Source: Leptodactylus fallax
Lineage: Eukaryota; Chordata; Amphibia; Anura; Leptodactylidae
NCBI GenBank assembly: GCA_947044405.1
Contig: CAMRHE010000654.1
Location: 496,001 to 560,000, forward strand
Reading direction: 5' to 3'
Length of the DNA: 64,000 bases
The translations under genes were made by a program, and so were the position numbers. The notes under the pieces were generated by a model. It did no database searches and was not told the DNA's origin. It saw only the letters and a program-made list of their open reading frames with translations. Below, piece after piece: positions 55,860 through 64,000 of this stretch; positions within the stretch are counted from its first letter, which is position 1; each line of letters begins with the position of its first letter.

Positions 55860-56940
55860 GACCTTGGACGTAAATATTGTCAAGTATTTTGACATCCTGG
55901 GACATTTCTCAGTTATATCTATTCCTTGGAAAGCTGGGTGATCCCAATACTACCCCTTTTGATGCTCTTAAAGGGACAAGCACAGGACTCGCCTAGTGTC
56001 CTGAATGGCAGTCAACCTATGTATGCAGCACAATGGGAGTGGTGGGGTGTATCTATGCAGCCAGAAGTTATAGGACCGCCTATGACCTCATCACCCAGCT
56101 TTCCCAGATCCAGAACAAATCCGTCTGTAAATGCAAAAAGATACATCACTAAGCAACTGGGCTGGCCTGCCATTCAGGAATCTGAGAAAGATGACTTACA
56201 ATATATGAGTGAGTTGTAATGGCAGCTAAATGGATTATCACCCAGCTTTCCTAGAAACAGAACTAAGAAAGGGTTAAACACAAACTTTCATAGTGGGAGA
56301 GAAGCAGTTTTCTATTTAAAGGGGACATACTCCTCCCCTGCAGGTAGAGTAGCAGCCGGAGTTGGACAGGGTGCGTGTAGCTTTAACATCTGGTGACGTC
56401 ACCTGACGGCGTTCATCTTGCCGAAGTCCGCGCCAAAGCAAATGTTTGCAGACAGAGATGTACGTCTTACTTGGAAACTTCGCTATAAAAAGAACTGGGA
56501 CTGGGGTCAAATTTAATATCCAGGATGAATCCCCACCCACGACAGTACCTAAGGGGCATATACATCTACATAGTTATATTATATCCCCAAGTATGTGTCA
56601 GTCTTCACTGTCATTCTAGGATTCTATCCAATAACCAGGAAGCTCAGGATGACATGTACAACAGACCCTGTAAAGATGAATAAAACAACAGTGTGGGGAC
56701 AAAGGTAAAAATACAATAAGATGGATGATGGGAGTCCTTAAACAGCTAGGGGGCTGCCTCTAGACCCTGACAGGCATTTCAACGTACACACTTACATAAC
56801 GCAACATCTGATCCCTGCCCCTCACCATCCCAGCGTTCTGCTCTGTCTATGTGTCAGTTTAAACTGCTTTTCTAGCATTCTATTCATGAATCAGGAAACT
56901 CAGAATATGGTATGGGATGAACAGAGAGAGAGAACGGACG
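55860..56940. other. no gene recognised
   Basis: Copies of the dispersed CACCCAGCTTTCCCAG motif lie near 55928 (inverted), 56090 and 56231. Nothing else could be assigned. Confidence 0.45.
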
Positions 56941-57065
56941 AGGACTCGGAGTTCTTAGAAAATATTTTATTTCCTTAAGAATATACAAAGAAAAAGTTAC
57001 CATGAAATAACGTTCACTATCCTAATAGCTCTATATACAGGGCGCCCCCCGGAGACGGGGAGGCA

Positions 57066-57106
57066 TCAAGACCGGTCACGCATGTCACTCAGGAAGATGA
57101 TGTTAT
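57066..57106 (-). CDS. possible terminal coding exon of an unidentified minus-strand gene
   Basis: On the minus strand a good acceptor (CATCTTCTCTTGTAG) is followed by a phase-2 frame reading x-NIIFLSDMRDRS-stop. A consensus AATAAA lies about 95 bp past the stop (plus-strand TTTATT at 56966-56971), with a CT/GT-rich tract beyond it. Acceptor, stop, short 3' UTR and poly(A) signal in that order are what a last exon looks like. I do not recognise the peptide and found no upstream exon in the window, so this could be chance. Confidence 0.3.
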
Positions 57107-57179
57107 CTACAAGAGAAGATGAGATGATGTAAGGTTAGATCGCCATAACGGGTTCAAAAATGGAAATATTGTCAAAGAC

Positions 57180-58670
57180 ACAGCTTTCCCAGACTCCTGA
57201 AAGGCAAATCGGCCTAGACAAACAGTGATACAGCCCTTGCTTTCATCCCATTGCTGCTCTGGACACAGTTACATCTACCACAGCGGTTGTCACTCAGCTT
57301 ATCCAGTTCCTGAATGTCAATGCTCTTGTTCTGGATTGTGGGAAAGCTGGGTAAAAACCAATGTGGCTCCCATAGGTGTTGCTATTCAAATTTTCAGGGT
57401 ACCTGAACGTCAAATCAGCCTCAACAAGTAACATGGCCTGTGCTTTAATTTCTATGATTAGGTTTTGCTGTTCTGAAGCCTAGGAAAGCTGGGTAGTTAC
57501 CAATATGACCAGAAGTACAGCTCCAACAGCAGTTGTCACTCAGCTTATCCAGTTCCTGAATGTCAATGCTCTTGTTCTGGATTGCGGGAAAGCTGGGTAA
57601 AAACCAATATAGCTCCCATAGGTGTTGGTGTTGCTATTCAACTTTTCCGGGTACCTGAACGTCAAACCAGCCTAGACAAGTGACATGCCCTGTGTTATCT
57701 GTTTTGTAGTGTGGGAAAGCTGGGTTGTTACCAACCTGAACACCTGTACAGCCCCCTGCAAATCAAATCAACCATGACGACACGCCTTGTATTTTCATTT
57801 CTTTGCATAGGATTTGCTATTCTGAACCCTGGGAAAGCTGGGTAGTTACCAATATGAACATCAGTACAGCTCCCACTCAGCTTTTTTTAGACTCTGGAAA
57901 GTCAAATCAGGAATGCAGTAATACAGATTTTCCTTCTCTTTGCATACTATTTAGTCTGGAAAAGCTGGGTGATAACCAATATAAATACTATTACAGCTTC
58001 GACATGGGTTGCCACTCAGCTTTGCCAGAATCCTGAATATAAAATCAGTGTAGACAAGCAGTAATACATCCCATGTTTCTATTTCTTTGCTATTCTGGAA
58101 CGTGGGAAAGTTTGGTAATAACCAGCATGGACATCATTGCAGTTTCCACAAGGGTTGTCATTCAGCTTTCCCAGTCTCCTGAAAAGCAAATGAGCCTAAA
58201 CAATCAGGGTATTTCTGTCTCGTTCCATAAGATTTGCAGTTTTGGAATATGGGAAAGCTGAGTAAAAATCAGTATGGCTCCCACATGTGTTGCTATCCAG
58301 CTTTCCCAAACTCCTGAACGGTAATTCAGCTTAAACAAGCAACACACTCTATTATAGTTACTCTGTATGTGAAATCTGTGGTTCTGTAGTCTGGGAAAGC
58401 TGGGTGATTATCAATATGGACACCAATGCAACCACCACTTAGCTTTCTCAGGAGTCTGGGAAAGCTGAGTGAAAACCAATTTGGTTCTTTGCAGTTCGAC
58501 AAGTGTTGCTATTCAGCTTTCCCACTCACCTGAATGGCAGATTAGCCTAAACAAGCAGCAGTACAGCCTTTTCCATCTATTACATTAGATTTGGTCACCC
58601 TTCAATCTGGGAAAGCTGGGTGACCGCCTGTATTACAGTCATAATAGTGGCCATACTGGTAATTACCCAT
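57180..58670. repeat. degenerate 105-155 bp tandem array of GGGAAAGCTGGGT/CAGCTTTCCC units
   Basis: GGGAAAGCTGGGT-like words recur about every 105-155 bp (near 57341, 57482, 57587, 57713, 57830, 57958, 58106, 58252, 58393, 58611). Most are followed by CCAATATGG and then an inverted CAGCTTTCCCAG-CTCCTGAAxGxCAAAT. Each unit can therefore form a small hairpin. It is non-coding; the motif is dispersed throughout the window. Confidence 0.75.
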
Positions 58671-59200
58671 CTTTCCGAGACCAAGAAAAACACTCCCAGA
58701 AACGCAGGACTCAGTGACAGTGGGGATGTGAGGTCCTTTTCCCTTCCGATAGCTCCCAGCACTTCTCAGGCTATGCTGGGAATTGTAGTTCCATAACAGC
58801 TAGAAAGCAGCAGATCAGAACCTCCCTTATGGTTCATCCGTCTTTTACTATCCCTAAACCTGTCCTGTTTTTCTCGCCCTACTTGTTCAGAGCTGAAATC
58901 CTGTCAGGATAATTATGTTATCAGTGTAGCTCATGGCGGGAAACGGACACTTTTATTAAACGCAAATAATATTTTCTCAGCATTAATCTGACATGTAGAG
59001 TGTACAGAATGTCCTCAAGACCGCGGCGTACGGCGTCTAGACCGGATGATGCCCTAATCTACATCCTGGACTTCCCAGAAATACCTTAATAATAAGGCAA
59101 TTATCAAAATGAAAAACATTGCAATTAAATGTGCACCATAAAGCGCCAAATATTATATATACATATATATGTATACACACACATACACGGAATCTACATA
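58671..59200. other. no gene recognised
   Basis: It contains one GCTGGGAATTGTAGTTCC motif at about 58777. A minus-strand AATAAA lies near 58955, but no associated coding sequence was found. Confidence 0.4.
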
Positions 59201-59204
59201 GACA

Positions 59205-62090
59205 GTGGAGTCACATTACTTATCCTAAGCAACATCCTGTATTATACTCCAGAGCTGCGCTCACTATTCTGCTGGTACAGTCACTGTGTACATACATTAC
59301 ATTACTTATCCTGTATTGATCCTGAGTTACATCCTGTATTATACTCCAGAGCTGCGCTCACTATTCTGCTGGTACAGTCACTGTGTACATACATTACATT
59401 ACTTATCCTGTACTGATCCTGAGTTACATCCTGTATTATACTCCAGAGCTGCGCTCACTATTCTGCTGGTACAGTCACTGTGTACATACATTACATTACT
59501 TATCCTGTACTGATCCTGAGTTATATCCTGTATTATACTCCAGAGCTGCGCTCACTATTCTTCTGGTACAGTCACTGAGTACATACATTACTTATCCTGT
59601 ACTGATCCTGAGTATATCCTGTATTATACTCCAGAGCTGCGCTCACTATTCTGCTGGTGCAGTCACTGTGTACATACATTACATTACTTATCCTGTACTG
59701 ATCCTGAGTTACATCCTGTATTTATACTCCAGAGCTGCACTCACTATTCTGCTGGTACAGTCACTGTGTACATACATTATATTACTGATCCTGTACTGAT
59801 CCTGAGTTACATCCTGTATTATACACCAGAGCTGCGCTCACTATTCTGCTGGTGCCGTCACTGTGTACATACATTACATTACTTATCCTGTACTGATCCT
59901 GAGTTACATCCTGTATTATACTCCAGAGCTGCGCTCACTATTCTGCAGGTACAGTCACTGTGTACAAACATTACATTACTTATCCTGTACTGATCCTGAG
60001 TTATATCCTGTATTATACTCCAGAGCTGCGCTCACTATTCTGCTGGTGCAGTCACTGTGTACAAACATTACATTACTTATCCTGTACTGATCCTGAGTTA
60101 TATCCTGTATTATACTCCAGAGCTGCGCTCACTATTCTGCTGGTGCAGTCACTGTGTACATACATTACATTACTTATCCTGTACTGATCCTGAGTTACAT
60201 CCTGTATTATACTCCAGAGCTGCGCTCACTATTCTGCTGGTGCAGTCACTTTGTACATAGATTACATTACTTATCCTGTACTGATCCTGAGTTACATCCT
60301 GTATTATACTCCAGAGCTGCGCTCACTATTCTGCTGGTGCAGTCACTGTGTACATACATTACATTACTTATCCTGTACTGATCCTGAGTTACATCCTGTA
60401 TTATACTCCACAGCTGCACTCACTATTCTGCTGGCGCAGTCACTGTGTACATACATTACATTACTTATCCTGTGTTATACTCCAGAGCTGCGCTCACTAT
60501 TCTGCTGGTACAGTCACTGTGTACATACATTACATTACTTATCCTGTACTGATCCTGAGTTACATCCTGTATTATACTCCAGAGCTGCGCTCACTATTCT
60601 GCTGGTACAGTCACTGTGTACATACATTACATTACTTATCCTGTACTGATCCTGAGTTATATCCTGTATTATACTCCAGAGCTGCGCTCACTATTCTGCT
60701 GGTACAGTCACTGAGTACATACATTACTTATCCTGTACTGATCCTGAGTTATATCCTGTATTATACTCCAGAGCTGCGCTCACTATTCTGCTGGTGCAGT
60801 CACTGTGTACATACATTACATTACTTATCCTGTACTGATCCTGAGTTACATCCTGTATTATACTCCAGAGCTGCGCTCACTATTCTGCTGGTACAGTCAC
60901 TGTGTACATACATTATATTACTGATCCTGTACTGATCCTGAGTTACATCCTGTATTATACACCAGAGCTGCGCTCACTATTCTGCTGGTGCCGTCACTGT
61001 GTACATACATTACATTACTTATCCTGTACTGATCCTGAGTTACATCCTGTATTATACTCCAGAGCTGCGCTCACTATTCTGCAGGTACAGTCACTGTGTA
61101 CAAACATTACGTTACTTATCCTGTTCTGATCCTGAGTTATATCCTGTATTATACTCCAGAGCTGCGCTCACTATTCTGCTGGTGCAGTCACTGTGTACAA
61201 ACATTACATTACTTATCCTGTACTGATCCTGAGTTACATCCTGTATTATACTCCAGAGCTGCGCTCACTATTCTGCAGGTACAGTCACTGTGTACAAACA
61301 TTACGTTACTTATCCTGTTCTGATCCTGAGTTATATCCTGTATTATACTCCAGAGCTGCGCTCACTATTCTGCTGGTGCAGTCACTGTGTACAAACATTA
61401 CATTACTTATCCTGTACTGATCCTGAGTTATATCCTGTATTATACTCCAGAGCTGCGCTCACTATTCTGCTGGTGCAGTCACTTTGTACATAGATTACAT
61501 TACTTATCCTGTACTGATCCTGAGTTACATCCTGTATTATACTCCACAGCTGCACTCACTATTCTGCTGGCACAGTCACTGTGTACATACATTACATTAC
61601 TTATCCTGTGTTATACTCCAGAGCTGCGCTCACTATTCTGCTGGTACAGTCACTGTGTACATACATTACATTACTTATCCTGTACTGATCCTGAGTTACA
61701 TCCTGTATTATACTCCAGAGCTGCGCTAACTATTCTGCTGGTGCAGTCACTGTGTACATACATTACATTACTTATCCTGTACTGATCCTGAGTTACATCC
61801 TGTATTATACTCCAGAGCTGCACTCACTATTCTGCTGGTGCAGTCACTGTGTACATACATTACATTACTTATCCTGTACTGATCCTGAGTTACATCCTGT
61901 ATTATACTCCAGAGCTGCGCTCACTATTCTGCTGGTGCAGTCACTGTGTACATACATTACATTACTTATCCTGTACTGATCCTGAGTTACATCCTGTATT
62001 ATACTCCAGAGCTGCACTCACTATTCTGCTGGTACAGTCACTGTGTACATACATTACATTACTTATCCTGTACTGATCCTGAGTTACATG
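59205..62090 (+). repeat. 97-bp satellite array, ~29 monomers, with 1136-bp higher-order repeat
   Basis: The monomer contains ACATTACTTATCCTGTACTG, ATCCTGAGTTACATCCTGTA, TTATACTCCAGAGCTGCGCT, CACTATTCTGCTGGTACAGT and CACTGTGTACATAC. Most copies are over 90% alike by eye. Diagnostic variants (ACTGATCC in place of ACTTATCC; truncated TCCTGTGTTATACTCC; TTCTGCAGGTA) recur 1136-1138 bp apart, showing a block of about 12 monomers duplicated in tandem. Frames through it rotate because 97 is not divisible by three. It is non-coding. Confidence 0.97.
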
Positions 62091-62432
62091 CTGGAAAAGC
62101 GCACTCTGAGCCTACAGGGCTAGCAGTGAAAGTCAAAGGGTTAACTCGGGGAAACCCTTTATGTGGACGCCTCAAGCAAGTTTGGATAACAAATAAAGAA
62201 AGAAAAGGCAATGGATGACGGTGGTGACAGTTATGGTAAGTGAGGTGTATTGCTGCCCTCTGCTGGCGAAATGTAGGGATCGCTGAACCAACAGGATCTT
62301 AACCTAAAAGTAATCAGCAGTGACACGAGGGAGACTGTAGAGGTAGAAACCAAAAGGGGGTTTATGATCTGTCCATTTATATAGGATACTCCCCCAATCT
62401 ATAGCATTTGATCAGAACTAGTACCACAGCCC
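62091..62432. other. unassigned sequence between satellite and minisatellite
   Basis: No gene was recognised. A plus-strand ATG at 62210 is followed by a short frame and a GTAAGT donor-like site at about 62236, too little to support an exon. Confidence 0.4.
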
Positions 62433-62693
62433 CCCTAGATACATACAGACCTCAGACCAGACCTTCTAGATCAGGGTACTCAACTGGCGGACCGTGGCTG
62501 CTAGCTGTCTGGACCCCTGCCTCCCGGCACCTTCATCTCTTGCCCGCTGTCCTAAAGCCCCAATTCCTTGTGCTAGCAGCAGCAGGCATCAGTAATCATC
62601 CCTGCTGCCACTTAGTGTAAGGGTCCAGGGGGGGTCAGGGACAGCAGATAAGAAATGAAGGCTTTTCCCGGCCGCTGTTAATGTTATTTATGT

Positions 62694-63052
62694 GTGGGGG
62701 CACTAATGGGCAATTATACTGGGGAAGGGGGGCGGGGTACTGTGGAGCATACTGTGCAGAGGAACAATAATGGGGCATTAAACTGGGGGGTACTGTGGAA
62801 TATACTGAGGCGAGGCACAATAATGGGGCATTATACTGGGGGGGTACTGTGGAGCATACTGAGGCGAGGCACAATAATGGGGCATTATACTAGGGGGGTA
62901 CTGTGGAATATACTGAGACGAGGCACAATAATGGGGCATTATACTGGGGGGATACTGTGGAATATACTGTGGCGAGGCACAATAATGGGGCATTAAACTG
63001 GGAGGGTACTGTGGAGCATACTGAGACAAGGCACAATAATGGGGCATTATAA
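62694..63052 (+). repeat. 54-bp tandem array inside the hAT element
   Basis: The unit contains AATAATGGGGCATTATACTG, GGGGGGTACTGTGGAATATA and CTGAGGCGAGGCAC, with about six copies. It includes GCATTATACTG, which reappears inverted in the adjacent 20-bp array. Confidence 0.85.
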
Positions 63053-63064
63053 TGTTCCATTAGT

Positions 63065-63503
63065 TTCCCCACAGTATAATGCTCCCACACACAGTATAAT
63101 GCTCCCACACACAGTATAATGCTCCCACACACAGTATAATGCTCCCACACACAGTATAATGCTCCCACACACAGTATAATGCTCCCACACACAGTATAAT
63201 GCTCCCACACACAGTATAATGCTCCCACACACAGTATAATGCTCCCAAACACAGTATAATGCTCCCACACAAAGTTTAATGCTCCCACACAAAGTATAAT
63301 GCTCCCACACACAGTATAATGCTCCCACACACAGTATAATGCTCCCACACACAGTATAATGCTCCCAAACACAGTATAATGCTCCCACACAAAGTATAAT
63401 GCTCCCACACACAGTATAATGCTCCCACACAGTATAATGCTCCCACACACAGTATAATGCTCCCACACACAGTATAATGCTCCCACACACAGTATAATGC
63501 TCC
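63065..63503 (+). repeat. 20-bp tandem array, ~22 copies, inside the hAT element
   Basis: The unit is GCTCCCACACACAGTATAAT, almost perfectly repeated, with a few AAAC or AAAG variants that themselves recur as blocks. Long minus-strand frames (WEHYTVCGSIILCVGALYC) are artefacts of the repeat. Confidence 0.95.
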
Positions 63504-64000
63504 TTATTGCCCCCCCCCGCACACTATAACACCTCATTAGGAAATATTTTTTCCTAATTTTTCTTGTGCATCTTATAGTCCGGCGTGTCTTTTTATCCAA
63601 AAAATATTGTAAATACTGGACATGTTCAATTTGGACCTTGCTGGAGGACCCCGGTCAACGGACCTTTACTAAAAATGGTTGAGTACCCCTGTTCTAGACA
63701 CATAAATAAATACATGTTCTCCTAGACCCCCTAAATGTAAAGGAAACTCACACCAGACTGCCCTAAATAAAGACAGACTCCAGATATGACCCCCTAAAAA
63801 TACAAATCCCAGACCCCATAACAATACAATCAGAAGTCTAGACCCCTCTAAGTAAATATGGACCCCAATCCAGACCCACCAAAACCCCAGGTCAGACCAC
63901 TTTAAAACTACAGACCTTAAACCAGTCATCCCCCCCCCCCCCCCAGAAGACTCCTGACCAGGCCCTCTCCTCTTGACCAAATACTTAATCTCACAGCAGA

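Larger units (their letters stand above)
62472..63691. mobile_element. hAT-type non-autonomous element (1220 bp) with internal tandem arrays
   Basis: The ends are CAGGGTACTCAACTGGCGGA and (reverse complement) CAGGGGTACTCAACCATTTT. The flanks are TTCTAGAT (62464-62471) and TTCTAGAC (63692-63699), an 8-bp target duplication with one mismatch, as expected for hAT. There is no transposase. Most of the interior is two minisatellite arrays, listed separately. Confidence 0.8.
62433..63960 (-). repeat. ~30-bp minisatellite family, copy 3 (inverted), split by a hAT insertion
   Basis: Outside the hAT element (62433-62471 and 63692-63960) the sequence carries ACAGACCTCAGACCAGACC, CTAGACCCCCTAAATGTAA, CCAGACCCCATAACAATAC and similar. 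This is the reverse complement of the GGTCTGGTCTGGGGTCTGTA units at 15.4 and 35.8 kb. It is degenerate. Confidence 0.65.

Noticed and set aside
59119..62218. Series of plus-strand frames of 66-195 codons (MYIHYITYPVLILSYILYYT...)
   Set aside because: They restart every 97 bp and are translations of the satellite monomer. Period 97 rotates the frame, and nothing indicates a gene.
62190..62240. Possible first exon: ATGGATGACGGTGGTGACAG followed by a GTAAGT-like donor
   Set aside because: Only nine codons, no CpG-rich promoter, located at a satellite edge and without any downstream exon I could recognise.
62890..63600. Minus-strand frame of 236 codons and relatives
   Set aside because: Translation of the 20-bp array; low-complexity repeat (VGALYCVWEHYTVCGSIILC).
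42300..64000. akr1d1, the neighbour of CREB3L2 in mammals
   Set aside because: I looked for aldo-keto reductase motifs (GLGTY, DxAxxYxNE, HWP) and found none; either it lies further right or synteny differs.

Overview
The window is vertebrate nuclear DNA, most probably from an anuran amphibian. It has short coding exons with consensus splice sites separated by long, repeat-filled introns. The transposon mix (Ty3/Gypsy with about 1.1 kb LTRs, Tc1-like elements, many TTAA-flanked foldback elements, minisatellites and a 97-bp satellite) resembles frog and toad genomes. The anuran assignment is an inference from the repeats and was not tested by any search.

The one gene I can identify firmly is creb3l2 (an ER-membrane bZIP transcription factor of the OASIS family) on the minus strand. 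Eight coding exons are present, from the ATG exon at 41467-41562 down to the leucine-zipper exon at 100-168. Splice phases agree at every junction, and 346 codons plus two bases are in the window. The exons for the rest of the zipper, the transmembrane segment, the S1P/S2P cleavage region and the lumenal tail must lie beyond the left edge. Exons 2-8 are packed into the first 4.8 kb; intron 1 is about 36.7 kb. A CCAAT-rich, CpG-enriched promoter-like stretch lies at about 41.88-42.24 kb.

Intron 1 carries a complete Gypsy element (6063-14660, 4-bp target duplication, near-identical LTRs, two in-frame stops in pol), a complete Tc1/mariner element with an open DD35E transposase (32181-33747), several TTAA-flanked foldback elements, and minisatellite arrays at 15.4, 21.8, 22.5, 23.1 and 35.8 kb.

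Right of the promoter (42.3-64 kb) no gene was recognised with confidence. This part holds a 46-48 bp array (44.0-44.6 kb), a 30-bp array (46.2-46.75 kb), a second Tc1-like element with about 210-bp terminal repeats and a frameshifted transposase (47955-49590), a cluster of about 17 ZNF143/Staf-like motifs (54.65-55.85 kb), an array built on a motif also scattered through the whole window (57.2-58.67 kb), a 97-bp satellite with a 1136-bp higher-order repeat (59.2-62.09 kb), and a hAT-type non-autonomous element with two internal tandem arrays (62472-63691). A possible terminal exon of an unidentified minus-strand gene lies at 57066-57106.

No genes here work together as a system. The window is one transcription-factor gene plus a dense repeat landscape. 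The points most worth a second look are the intact DD35E transposon, the satellite higher-order repeat, the array-bearing hAT element and the ZNF143-like motif cluster.
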